Source of the DNA: an uncultured Parabacteroides sp.
Lineage (GTDB): Bacteria > Bacteroidota > Bacteroidia > Bacteroidales > Tannerellaceae
Reading direction: 5' to 3'
Assembly: GCA_900541965.1 (NCBI GenBank)
Contig: UQLN01000022.1
Coordinates: 1-64,000, forward strand
DNA length: 64,000 nucleotides
In this document: piece after piece, positions 8,801-17,409 of the stretch
Position numbering within the stretch: the stretch's first letter is position 1
Layout: every line of letters begins with the position of its first letter
The notes under the pieces: model-generated
Database searches by the model: none
What the model was told of the DNA's origin: nothing
What the model saw: the letters and a program-made list of their open reading frames with translations, nothing else
Translations under genes and position numbers: made by a program

Positions 8801-10126
8801 ATGAAAACACAGCAGACGTATACACTCGGACCGTTTATCGTATTAATATTTATCTATTTCATCGTCGGTTTCCTGACTACGGTAAACGGACAATGCCAGG
8901 CCCCGCTGAAAATAGCTTTTCTGGATAATGCCGGTGAACTGAAAAATACGTTCATCACCCTTATATCCTTTTTCTTTTTTCTGGCTTATTTATTAAACGG
9001 GACACTTGGCGGCAAATGGATCAATGCCTATGGATATAAGAAAACATTGTTGCGCGCATTAGGTATAATGGTAGCCGGACTCATGGTTTTCTTTTTCTCC
9101 TCATGGTTCACTGTAAACTATCCGGATTACTACGTCAGAATCGCCTCGGCACAGATTCCTTACGGATACTTCATGTTTCTATGCGGCTCCTATCTGATGG
9201 GAACTTCGGCAACTCTTTTGCAAGTAGTTATTAATCCCTATGTGGCGGCTTATGATGTACCGGGTACACAGCCTGTACAGCGCATGAACATAGTCTGTGC
9301 CTTTAATTCCTTCGGAACCACGATTGCCCCGTTCTTCGTAACGGGAGTGATGTTCCGCGGAGTACCGATAGAAGAAGTTCATGTGCGCCAACTGATGTTC
9401 CCTTTTATTTTACTGGCTACATTTATCGCACTGACTGCCTTTATTACACAACGGCTGTCGTTACCGGACCTGCAAGGCACTAAAACCTCCGGAGATGAAA
9501 CATTGGAGCGCAGTATCTGGTCGTTCAGGCATTTGAAGTTGGGTGTAATTGCCATCTTCTTTTATGTAGGAGCCGAAGTCTCCATCGGGGTTAATATCAA
9601 TTTGCATGCACAAGAACTGGAACTGTCCGGACAAGGATTATCTTTTCTCGGGAACAAGCATTTAATGTTGTGGGGATATGATTTAGGCATTCCGGCATTA
9701 CTGGCCACATTGTATTGGGGAGGATTGATGGTCGGGCGTATTATATCCAGCATGATAACCAATATATCCCCACGTATCCAGTTGACAGTAACGACTGTCT
9801 TAGCAACAGTATTTGCAGTAGTCGGTATCCTTACACATAATTTGTGGGTACTGGTCGCTATCGGACTATTCCATTCGGTTATGTGGGGATGTATTTTTAC
9901 ACTTGCCATAAAAGGATTGAAGAAATATACATCCAAAGCATCCGGAGTCTTCATGATGGGCGTTTTCGGAGGTGCTGTCTTTCCTGTGATACAAGGAGCT
10001 TTAGCTGACCTTTTCGGCTCATGGCAATGGACATGGATACTGGTTATCATATGTGAACTGGTAATGCTTTACTATGCCCTTTGGGGATCACGGATTAAAG
10101 AACCGGAACTTCTGGACACAAATTAA
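8801..10126 (+). CDS. FucP/GluP-type MFS sugar transporter
   Basis: A 441-residue inner-membrane sugar:proton symporter with about 12 membrane helices. The N-terminus carries TTVNGQCQAPLKIAF in place of the usual FucP-group helix-1 motif, and the helix 4-5 region reads VINPYVAAY...FNSFGTTIAPFF, typical of L-fucose/glucose/galactose permeases of Bacteroidetes. The ATG at 8801 is preferred; an upstream in-frame start overlaps the dehydrogenase and adds 22 non-hydrophobic residues. Only 16 bases separate it from the dehydrogenase, so it probably imports that enzyme's substrate (hexose or hexitol). Confidence 0.85.
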   Translation: MKTQQTYTLGPFIVLIFIYFIVGFLTTVNGQCQAPLKIAFLDNAGELKNTFITLISFFFFLAYLLNGTLGGKWINAYGYKKTLLRALGIMVAGLMVFFFSSWFTVNYPDYYVRIASAQIPYGYFMFLCGSYLMGTSATLLQVVINPYVAAYDVPGTQPVQRMNIVCAFNSFGTTIAPFFVTGVMFRGVPIEEVHVRQLMFPFILLATFIALTAFITQRLSLPDLQGTKTSGDETLERSIWSFRHLKLGVIAIFFYVGAEVSIGVNINLHAQELELSGQGLSFLGNKHLMLWGYDLGIPALLATLYWGGLMVGRIISSMITNISPRIQLTVTTVLATVFAVVGILTHNLWVLVAIGLFHSVMWGCIFTLAIKGLKKYTSKASGVFMMGVFGGAVFPVIQGALADLFGSWQWTWILVIICELVMLYYALWGSRIKEPELLDTN

Positions 10127-10153
10127 ACATATTCACTAAACCCTTTGTTATAT

Positions 10154-11227
10154 ATGTATTCTAAACAAAAAATCATTCATATGATAACAAGGGGTTTATT
10201 AATTACAGCTCTGGCAACTATCTTTTTAGTTGCTTTTCCCGAACAAAACGAAGCTTGTACACGGGCAGTCTATCTGGGACCTGATAATATGATTGTTACA
10301 GGACGAACAATGGACTGGAAAGAAGATCCTCAATCCAATATCTATCTTTTTCCCAGAGGAATACAAAAGCAAGCCGGAAATACAAACAATACAATCAAAT
10401 GGACTTCCAAATACGGGAGTGTGGCGACAGCCGGATATGATATAGGAGTCTGCGACGGCATGAATGAAAAAGGGCTGGTAGCAAACCTGCTCTTCCTTAC
10501 AGAATCACGTTATGACCGCTCCAATGATAATCGTCCGGTCATGGGGATAAGTATCTGGACACAATATGTACTGGATAATTTTGCCACCGTAGATGAAGCT
10601 GTACAAGAACTCAGTAAAGACTTATTCCGGATAGATGCGCCGGATTTACCTAATGGTTCCAAATCGACCTTGCATCTTTCTATTTCCGATGCAACCGGAA
10701 ACAGTGCCATATTCGAATATATCGATGGGAATCTGATTATTCATGAAGGCAGAGAATGCCAGATTATGACAAATTCCCCTACCTACGAGAAACAACTGAC
10801 ACTAAATGATTATTGGAAACAAATCGGTGGCTTGGTAATGTTGCCGGGAACAAATCGTGCTTCAGACCGCTTTGTCCGTGCTTCCTTCTATATTCAGGCT
10901 CTTCCCCAGATATCCGATTACCGGCAAGCTGTAGCCGGCGTATTCAGTGTAATGAGAAATGTTTCTGTTCCGTTGGGAATATCCATCCCGGAACAACCGA
11001 ATATTTCGTCCACCCGTTGGCGTACAGTGGCAGACCAAAAGAATAAAGTATATTATTTCGAATCGACCTTAAGCCCAGACATTTTCTGGATTAATTTTAA
11101 AGATTTAGACTTCAATGCCAGCGCACCGATCAAGAAACTGACATTGACAAACGGAGAGATATATGCAGGAAATGCAGCCGGCAAGTTTCAAACCGGCAAA
11201 CCGCTTGCATTCCTGTTCGGAATATAA
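10154..11227 (+). CDS. Exported Ntn-hydrolase, penicillin V acylase/bile salt hydrolase family
   Basis: A 357-residue choloylglycine-hydrolase-type enzyme. The signal peptide ends ...NEA, leaving Cys35 as mature residue 1. In mature numbering Arg17 and Asp20 (in GRTMDW) fall exactly where the penicillin V acylase/bile salt hydrolase catalytic Arg and Asp sit. MTNSPTY (Asn207) and the SDRFVRA segment supply the conserved Asn and Arg. Members cleave conjugated bile acids, penicillin V or N-acyl homoserine lactones; sequence alone does not decide among them. The ATG at 10154 was chosen over a TTG at 10145; 10181 is also possible. It is 27 bases after the sugar transporter and probably in its operon. 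Confidence 0.8.
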   Translation: MYSKQKIIHMITRGLLITALATIFLVAFPEQNEACTRAVYLGPDNMIVTGRTMDWKEDPQSNIYLFPRGIQKQAGNTNNTIKWTSKYGSVATAGYDIGVCDGMNEKGLVANLLFLTESRYDRSNDNRPVMGISIWTQYVLDNFATVDEAVQELSKDLFRIDAPDLPNGSKSTLHLSISDATGNSAIFEYIDGNLIIHEGRECQIMTNSPTYEKQLTLNDYWKQIGGLVMLPGTNRASDRFVRASFYIQALPQISDYRQAVAGVFSVMRNVSVPLGISIPEQPNISSTRWRTVADQKNKVYYFESTLSPDIFWINFKDLDFNASAPIKKLTLTNGEIYAGNAAGKFQTGKPLAFLFGI

Positions 11228-11252
11228 ATAGACCTGTAGAAATATACCATGT

Positions 11253-11301
11253 AAGGGGTGCCCAGGCAAATAGACTTTGAACCAGGCACTACCTTTTTTT
11301 A
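11253..11301 (+). terminator. Possible terminator after the hydrolase gene
   Basis: An imperfect stem (AAGGGGTGCC with GGCACTACC) is followed by a run of seven T. It lies between the convergent hydrolase (ends 11227) and flavin-binding protein (ends 11308) genes. Confidence 0.4.
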
Positions 11302-11307
11302 TTTTAT

Positions 11308-11718
11308 TCATTTAAGTTTTTTATGAACAAAGCCCCCGTCTATCCATAAGGTCGCATGGTTCGGCTTAAACTTTAGCAGGATATAATCAGGATCGGTTGC
11401 TCCCTTGGTAAAATGCTCTATAAACCAATCTTGCCAAAGTGCTTCCTTCATCGTTTTATCCGTAACGATTTCTACCTCTCCGGTCAAAGCAACACTATTC
11501 CCTTTTTCATAAAAACAGACCCCTCCATTCGGATTCAAACGAAAATCCTTTGTCTTTAAGGAATTACGTCCCGTAGCAAACCAAATGGCAGAAAGTCCTT
11601 CCGATTTGATTTTACTCATAGGTACAGGTCTGGGATACCCCTCTTTATTTACCGAGGTAAGAACTACCACTTCACTATTTTCTAATAGAGCTTCTGCTTT
11701 TTCTTTAATCGTTTCCAT
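11308..11718 (-). CDS. Pyridoxamine 5'-phosphate oxidase-family (FMN split barrel) protein
   Basis: A 136-residue protein with the split beta-barrel pattern of the PNPOx-like/general-stress-protein-26 group: an N-terminal helix, EVVVLTSVNKEGYPRPVPMS as the first strand pair, then AIWFATGRNSLKTKDFRLNP and a strand ending in VALTGEVEIV. Relatives bind FMN or related cofactors; the substrate is unknown. It is a single gene convergent with the choloylglycine hydrolase. A TATCTTTG box (minus strand, 11756-11749) lies 31 bases before the ATG. Confidence 0.8.
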   Translation of the reverse strand: METIKEKAEALLENSEVVVLTSVNKEGYPRPVPMSKIKSEGLSAIWFATGRNSLKTKDFRLNPNGGVCFYEKGNSVALTGEVEIVTDKTMKEALWQDWFIEHFTKGATDPDYILLKFKPNHATLWIDGGFVHKKLK

Positions 11719-11748
11719 TAAAATAACTGTTTACTTATTTGATTGTGG

Positions 11749-11756
11749 CAAAGATA
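11749..11756 (-). promoter_or_regulatory. Probable -7 box for the flavin-binding protein gene
   Basis: Reads TATCTTTG on the minus strand, a full match to TAnnTTTG, 31 bases before the ATG at 11718. No clear -33 TTTG. Confidence 0.45.
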
Positions 11757-11794
11757 AAAAGCGGAAAAAACTTTATATTGTAAAAAAACGACTT

Positions 11795-12607
11795 TTACCG
11801 TTCCACATAGGTTAAGGTTATATCATCCTGTGGTATCGAAAGAAATGAGCCGGCAGTACTGCCTGACATATTTTTTATTTCTTTCGAAAGATGCGAAACG
11901 TCATAATATCCGGCATCAACAGCGACCGAAATCAAATTATCAGAAGATGTTGCCCTCAACAAATCCACAGCATGCCTGAATTTTATAATCCGGCTATATT
12001 CTTTCGGAGAAAATCCTGTATACATTTTAAATGTACGCTCAAAATGACGTTGACAGAGACAAACTTCATCGGCTAAAAAGCGAATCGGCTGTTGCCCTTT
12101 ATACCGGTTGATATAATCTACGGCATATCTTATTCGTGTATCCGCTGCCAGGTTGCTCCCTGCCAATCTTTTTAAAAGAAAAGTCTCTACAAAGTCAATC
12201 CGTTTCCGGGTGTGTTGTTTTTCATAGAGTTGTTCCGCAAAAGAATCATCCCAAAAGGTATCCATATCGTTAACGCTTAACCTCCGGTCGGCAAGCTCAC
12301 AGAGAGGCAGAGTCATAAAACAAGAAACCCCGCAAGGCAGAAAGCGGATACCGAACATATGAACCGTTCGGGAATGCGTAAACAACTCCGAATACTTTCT
12401 CATCGGTCCCACGAAATAAGAATGATATGGCTGCATAAGTAAACCGCCGTTGACAGCTTCGAAAGCTTCGCCAAGAGTAAAAATAAAATCCGTACAACCA
12501 TCCGGCAGAATATTAATACGCATCCCAGGTTGGGACTCACCTTCAAATTCCCAATACTTATCAATATAAGGAAGAAGAATCGGAGATGGCAGGTATTCTT
12601 TGTACAT
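11795..12607 (-). CDS. AraC-family transcriptional regulator with N-terminal sensor domain
   Basis: A 270-residue regulator: an N-terminal ligand-sensing region (about 1-130, with the ILPDGCTDFIF segment seen in DUF6597-type AraC proteins) and a C-terminal double helix-turn-helix (about 160-255, including FSPKEYSRIIKFRHAVDLL). I place the start at the ATG at 12607. A TTG seven codons upstream overlaps the -7 box TATTTTTG (12633-12626), so it should not be in the mRNA. Target genes are not evident from position; it is followed by the single-copy flavin-binding protein. Confidence 0.8.
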   Translation of the reverse strand: MYKEYLPSPILLPYIDKYWEFEGESQPGMRINILPDGCTDFIFTLGEAFEAVNGGLLMQPYHSYFVGPMRKYSELFTHSRTVHMFGIRFLPCGVSCFMTLPLCELADRRLSVNDMDTFWDDSFAEQLYEKQHTRKRIDFVETFLLKRLAGSNLAADTRIRYAVDYINRYKGQQPIRFLADEVCLCQRHFERTFKMYTGFSPKEYSRIIKFRHAVDLLRATSSDNLISVAVDAGYYDVSHLSKEIKNMSGSTAGSFLSIPQDDITLTYVER

Positions 12608-12637
12608 ACAAAATTGTTTTATGTACAAAAATAGTAA

Positions 12638-14137
12638 TTATAGCTTTTCCGGTATCACTATTTTAAAACAAGTCCCCACTCCCTTTTTTGATTCTATATG
12701 GATCATTCCATTAAAAGACTCCACAATAGTCCGGCAAATAGCAAGTCCCAAACCGGCTCCCTGTGAAAAATGGTCTATCTTATAAAAGCGGTCAAATACA
12801 TGTTTCTGATCTTCTTCCGAAATCCCCTTGCCTGTGTCTTTTACAAAAAGTGTTATACACCCCGGTGTTTCAGATGAATAACCGAACATGATATATCCCC
12901 TAGTTGTAAATTTAACCGCATTATTTATGAGGTTATTAACCACTTGCTTCAAACGGACAGGGTCTATAAAAATTATCTTATCCTTTTCGGCTACTTCCAA
13001 CTTAAGTTCAACACCTGACGGCATATTCAATTGTTGAGAAACATAAATCTCATCCAATAATTTATTTAAAGATTGCTCGGAATAACGGAACTCCATTGTC
13101 CCTGCTTCGATTTTGGATATATCCAAAATGTCACTTATCAGACTTAAAAGAAGTTCGCAATTTTTATTGATAATATCTACAAATTCAACAATTTCACTCT
13201 TTTCCAAGCCTTCAATATCGCGTAGTAACATGGAGAAACCGACAATCGAATTCAGCGGAGTACGTATCTCATGGCTCATATTAGCAAGAAACGCACTCTT
13301 TTGAGCATCATTCCGTTTAGCTATAGCTACTTCCTCTTCTTTATCCTTCATTTTCTGGATACTCATAACGATACCGATAATCCGGTAAGGAAGTCCGGAT
13401 ACCTCCTGTGCCAGATAAGTGGAACGTCCTTCCATCCACTCGTAGGTACCATCCCCACGACGAAGTCGAAAAGAAACCGGAGCCGTATATAAGTCGCCTC
13501 CCATCTGATCGGATAAAGCGGAAAACAAAGATTCACGGTCATCAGGAAATACCAAATCGACAAACTCTTCTGCTGTCAATTCATTATGATGGTCGTTAGG
13601 GAGTTTCAAATAGGTAAAATATTCAGGAGTCATAACATAAACAGAACGCTCCATATCATAGAACCAAGGGAATATTTTTGTAGAGTTAAGTGTCATATTT
13701 AAAAAATAAGACTGCATCCGTTCCTCTTTTATATTGAGGAATAAAATAACAATTTTCTTTAGGCTGCCCTGATCAAACAGCCCCGTTATTTTACAGATAG
13801 CAGGAAAACGGCTTCCATTTTTCAGGCAATGTATAAATAAGTCATTCTGATATTGTATAAAACCGGCTTTATCTTTCAGGGAAGCCAAAACCTCCGGAAA
13901 ACAATCATACTCTTTATACTTAAGAATAAAGAATGAGCTATAATGCATGCCTACAACCTTGGCATCCGATATGTAAAGTTCCTCTTGCGCCTGAGGATTA
14001 ATAAAATCTATCGAACCGTCTGCCTTTAGGACAATCACACAATCCCTTAATGTACATGACCGTAAATTTTCCAAATCCGTTTCTGTCATTGAAACTGAAT
14101 GAACTCCAGCTATTTCATCCGTATTTATATCTTCCAT
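12638..14137 (-). CDS. Soluble PAS-domain sensor histidine kinase
   Basis: A 499-residue kinase without membrane segments. It has a PAS domain at about 25-140, a second PAS/PAC region at about 150-265 and a short coiled linker. The dimerisation domain holds phospho-acceptor His289 in ANMSHEIRTPLN. The HATPase domain has an N box (NNLINNAVKF, 400-409), G1 (DTGKGIS, 433-439), F box (FDRFYK) and G2 (GAGLGL, 460-465). There is no receiver domain and no response regulator next to it; the gene immediately upstream (24-base gap) is an AraC regulator. It is a cytoplasmic sensor with unknown signal. Confidence 0.88.
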   Translation of the reverse strand: MEDINTDEIAGVHSVSMTETDLENLRSCTLRDCVIVLKADGSIDFINPQAQEELYISDAKVVGMHYSSFFILKYKEYDCFPEVLASLKDKAGFIQYQNDLFIHCLKNGSRFPAICKITGLFDQGSLKKIVILFLNIKEERMQSYFLNMTLNSTKIFPWFYDMERSVYVMTPEYFTYLKLPNDHHNELTAEEFVDLVFPDDRESLFSALSDQMGGDLYTAPVSFRLRRGDGTYEWMEGRSTYLAQEVSGLPYRIIGIVMSIQKMKDKEEEVAIAKRNDAQKSAFLANMSHEIRTPLNSIVGFSMLLRDIEGLEKSEIVEFVDIINKNCELLLSLISDILDISKIEAGTMEFRYSEQSLNKLLDEIYVSQQLNMPSGVELKLEVAEKDKIIFIDPVRLKQVVNNLINNAVKFTTRGYIMFGYSSETPGCITLFVKDTGKGISEEDQKHVFDRFYKIDHFSQGAGLGLAICRTIVESFNGMIHIESKKGVGTCFKIVIPEKL

Positions 14138-14161
14138 AACCCTATATAAATTTGTTTACCT

Positions 14162-15010
14162 TTACTTTGTATTTCGATATTCCAAAGGAGACATACCTAC
14201 ATACCGCCTAAAATATTTATCAAAAAAGGATACATTATGGTAACCCAGATTTATTGCAATCTCTTTTATTGATGATGTGGTCGACCTCAACTGTACTTTC
14301 GCGTCGGATATAATAACAGTAGCAATAATGTCCCGAGGCGTCATTCCCGTCACCTTTTTAATCACAAAACAAAAATGAGGAAAAGAGATACGGAGTTGTG
14401 CAGTATAAAAAGAAACCTTATGCTCATGCGTATAATTCATCCAGACAAGTTGTATAAATTCATGTACAATCTCTTTTTCCCGATTCATCACAGGCTCCTT
14501 CCAGGTACTATACTTTTTATACATATTAATAACCCCTTTATACAATATATCCTGTACAGAACACATGCAATCCTCAAACAAGATAGAACCCGGTTCGCTC
14601 TGAGTCTTGGCAAGCAACTGAAAAAACATTCTGTACACTTCTATTATATCGTCCGATAAATGTATAACCGGATTCCTTGTAAGATTAAGTATGAGGCTCG
14701 ATATTGTTTTAATATAATTGGTTCCCTCCAAAAAACGGGATGAAAATGCGGCAAAGGAAACTTCTGCATCATCCGAGAGTTCAGATACATAGAAAAAAGT
14801 ATTGGGTAATAAAGTTATAAAATCATTCGGTTGAATCGTGAACAACCCTAAATTGATTTTTATCCGGATAGTGCCTTTTGTACATAGGATAAATCCCCCT
14901 GCCCTCATTTTACAAAGGATAAAACAATATTTAGTTAACTCCTCTTTACCTGCTTTATCCCGTACAACGAAATCCTTTGAAATATCTAGTTTTATAAAGT
15001 CACTATCCAT
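14162..15010 (-). CDS. AraC-family transcriptional regulator
   Basis: A 282-residue protein with an N-terminal cupin-like region (about 30-130, including FTIQPNDFITLLPNTFFY) and a C-terminal AraC helix-turn-helix pair (about 185-280, ending GYHNVSFFDKYFRRYVGMSP). It lies directly upstream of the PAS kinase on the same strand with 24 bases between them, so the two are probably co-transcribed. AraC proteins are not classical phospho-receivers, so direct kinase-to-regulator signalling is not implied. Confidence 0.82.
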   Translation of the reverse strand: MDSDFIKLDISKDFVVRDKAGKEELTKYCFILCKMRAGGFILCTKGTIRIKINLGLFTIQPNDFITLLPNTFFYVSELSDDAEVSFAAFSSRFLEGTNYIKTISSLILNLTRNPVIHLSDDIIEVYRMFFQLLAKTQSEPGSILFEDCMCSVQDILYKGVINMYKKYSTWKEPVMNREKEIVHEFIQLVWMNYTHEHKVSFYTAQLRISFPHFCFVIKKVTGMTPRDIIATVIISDAKVQLRSTTSSIKEIAINLGYHNVSFFDKYFRRYVGMSPLEYRNTK

Positions 15011-15081
15011 AATTATATAAGTTGAAGTAAAGATACTCCAAAGGGATATACGATACGGATAGTATGAATAACGGAATATCT

Positions 15082-15117
15082 TTTCTTAAAAACAGAGATG
15101 GCTCTTTTTGAACCATC
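15082..15117 (-). terminator. Probable terminator after the YhiM-family gene
   Basis: On the minus strand, GATGGTTC and GAGCCATC form an 8-bp stem with one wobble pair and a five-A loop, followed by TCTGTTTTT. It lies between the YhiM-family gene and the AraC gene. Confidence 0.5.
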
Positions 15118-15182
15118 CCATTCATAAAAATCTTAGCTTGATAGCTATCGGATTCATTATTTATTAGATGCCGGCACAGCCT

Positions 15183-16232
15183 CTATTTGGAAGAGGTACC
15201 GCTTTCCAAAATACTGACAATAGAGAATAATGTAAAACAAATTCCTCCTAATCCGGCTAAAACCCGTGCCGGTACAAAACTATATCCATGCAATGTGCCC
15301 ATTTCAAAAATGAATGCCGACAAGAAAAGGCAAGTCAATGCAGTAAAGACCGGTATCAGTGGTATACGGTTTGCCAACTTGAATTCATGTCTCCATATTT
15401 TTGAAAGCAATATGACCTTACTGGAAATACTCAAACAGACCAGGCCTAATCCAATCATGATGTAACCGGTAGAACCGATAGAGGGGTCGAGGCTTCCTGC
15501 AGCCAAGATTATTCCCCAAATAATGCAGAGAGAACCCATGATTAAGACCAGTACCGGCCACAATGTCCGCTCTGAAGAAGAGTACAGGTTTTGTATCTGC
15601 CGGACAATCGTAACAACCAAAGCGATAAGACTCGTACAAATACAAGCCAGACCTACCATCACATGACCCGCCACAAAATACATCGGATGCACATTACCTT
15701 TCGATAAAAGAACAAAAGCCCATATCCAGGCAATTAAAGAAAAAGTAATTGCCAGCCCCATCAATAGCGCACCCTGTTCTTTACTGAAGGCCCCGGATGG
15801 CACCACATGATCACTTTTTTTCGAGTTGACAGTAATCATTGTGAAACGGGTAGATGAAGTCGCCGTTGTTGCGACACATGCCGTAATTAAACCTACACCA
15901 CATATTACATGCCCTGCAACAAATGAAGCCGTATCCGGAGAACCGTGTATCACCGATATACCTCCTATTACCGTAAGGATTGCAGACAAATAGCCTACTG
16001 CGGGCAGTACATATTTACTAACGGAACCGAATGTACCGATCAGTTGCCTGATAATTGTTGCCGCAGTAGAAAAAAGAGCTATACAAATCATTCCTAAGGA
16101 AAATACTACCGGACCTGCAACCATCCGGTTCGGGTCTGTTCCGTAGGAGGTGACGAACCATCCGTATCCGAAACAAAACAACGCCATAAGCAATGGAATT
16201 GCCCTAAATAAAACACTAATACCGTAATTCAT
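15183..16232 (-). CDS. yhiM: YhiM-family (DUF2776) inner-membrane protein
   Basis: A 349-residue protein with about ten hydrophobic segments and a repeated signature (FVAGHVICGVGLI, YFVAGHVMVGLACICTSL, ARVLAGLGGICFTLFSIVSI). Length and pattern match my recollection of E. coli YhiM (350 residues), including the near-identical NRIPLIPVFT and LFSIVSILE segments at the C-terminus. E. coli YhiM has been implicated in stress and acid survival; the biochemical activity is not known to me. The gene stands alone with a terminator behind it, divergent from a small secreted-protein gene. Confidence 0.8.
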   Translation of the reverse strand: MNYGISVLFRAIPLLMALFCFGYGWFVTSYGTDPNRMVAGPVVFSLGMICIALFSTAATIIRQLIGTFGSVSKYVLPAVGYLSAILTVIGGISVIHGSPDTASFVAGHVICGVGLITACVATTATSSTRFTMITVNSKKSDHVVPSGAFSKEQGALLMGLAITFSLIAWIWAFVLLSKGNVHPMYFVAGHVMVGLACICTSLIALVVTIVRQIQNLYSSSERTLWPVLVLIMGSLCIIWGIILAAGSLDPSIGSTGYIMIGLGLVCLSISSKVILLSKIWRHEFKLANRIPLIPVFTALTCLFLSAFIFEMGTLHGYSFVPARVLAGLGGICFTLFSIVSILESGTSSK

Positions 16233-16420
16233 AAGTTTTTTGTTTAGATGTCCTATGAAACAGGGTTATATAATATATTGTTTATTTGCATAGAATGCCG
16301 TTTGTTCTTTTTAGCATGCATAAACATAGCATCACGGAGATTAAATAATGGTTGTTTTTTTTAACCTAAAAACTTCCAACAGAAACTTTTTTATTCAGTA
16401 ACTATTCATACCTTCGTCAC

Positions 16421-16822
16421 GTGATTAGAAAGATTTTATTCATAGTATCGTTGTGCTTCTTGTTTTTCTTGAATCAGAAAAGTAAAACTATTGAAGAATC
16501 CCATATTTTCTCCCAACAGGAAATGATGGTAACAAACCATCTCCAACAGGAACCGAAGCAGGATACGTTAACGAATGAAGAATTTTCTTCCTCACAAAGC
16601 GCTGCTATTTTCACAAATTGCCGCCAACTCCAAACACAAGGCAGAGGCAGCGAGAGATTAATCAAAGAAACAGTAAAACAATTAACCCTATTCTATCAGA
16701 AAGGACAGGAAATACTGAATAAGACCTCAGAAATATTATCGATAAACCGCTCTTATGAATGTTCTTCACTTCGTATTCGTTCCGGACACTGGATATACGT
16801 TATACGAAAGATTGTTATTTAG
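16421..16822 (+). CDS. Small secreted protein of unknown function
   Basis: A 133-residue reading frame from a GTG start with a clear signal peptide (IRKILFIVSLCFLFF). The mature part is polar, contains a helical stretch (about 75-110) and ends in an aromatic/basic segment, SGHWIYVIRKIVI. No ATG lies nearby upstream. I do not recognise a family. It is divergent from the YhiM gene and precedes the decarboxylase subunits by 140 bases. The signal peptide and sensible amino-acid composition argue that it is real. Confidence 0.5.
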   Translation: MIRKILFIVSLCFLFFLNQKSKTIEESHIFSQQEMMVTNHLQQEPKQDTLTNEEFSSSQSAAIFTNCRQLQTQGRGSERLIKETVKQLTLFYQKGQEILNKTSEILSINRSYECSSLRIRSGHWIYVIRKIVI

Positions 16823-16962
16823 CAATTCTTATCCCATTTTACTTTAGACCTCTTTATTTAAAAAACTGAGATTGTCAGCCTAACCCGGTTGTATTCAAAA
16901 CATTTATATAGTTGTGTTTTGTTACATATTATATTATCAGACAAATTTAAAATCATAAAATT

Positions 16963-17403
16963 ATGTTAAGTCTACTTCTTTCTACATTGGAAATGATGGG
17001 GCTAACCTTCGCTATTGGCTTTTTTGTAGCCGGCGTGATTAAAATTATTGCAATCAGCGCAGATTCAATGGATTATTATCACTCCCATAACGAAGAAATG
17101 GCCCAAATTTCCAAAATAAACAAACTACGCGCAAAAATCGGAGAATTATTAGGATTTAACGACGTGGAAGAAAATATTTCCCAGGAAGATGAACGGGAAG
17201 AATTCCGCCGTGGTATTAATACCGACATGTTAAAGAAAAAACAGGGAGGATACTATCATGGAGTTAGCCACGGTTCCTCCCGGCTCAACCTGATGGACTA
17301 CTATTATCCGCGTGATACGCATATGATGTATCTCCACAAGAAAGAACAGTTTTTAAAGAAGAATAAAGAAGATAAAAATAATCCTCCTACAGAAAAGGAA
17401 TAA
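16963..17403 (+). CDS. Small single-pass membrane protein, decarboxylase gamma-subunit-like
   Basis: A 146-residue protein with one N-terminal membrane helix (LTFAIGFFVAGVIKIIAIS, about 14-32) and a long charged cytoplasmic tail ending in KKNKEDKNNPPTEKE. Its position six bases before the beta subunit and its single-helix-plus-tail shape suggest the role of an OadG/gamma-type subunit, which in Na+ pumping decarboxylases holds the complex together. The tail contains HHs and Asp/Glu-rich stretches but I cannot show a Zn site. Function is inferred from neighbour and topology. Confidence 0.6.
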   Translation: MLSLLLSTLEMMGLTFAIGFFVAGVIKIIAISADSMDYYHSHNEEMAQISKINKLRAKIGELLGFNDVEENISQEDEREEFRRGINTDMLKKKQGGYYHGVSHGSSRLNLMDYYYPRDTHMMYLHKKEQFLKKNKEDKNNPPTEKE

Positions 17404-17409
17404 ATTTAT

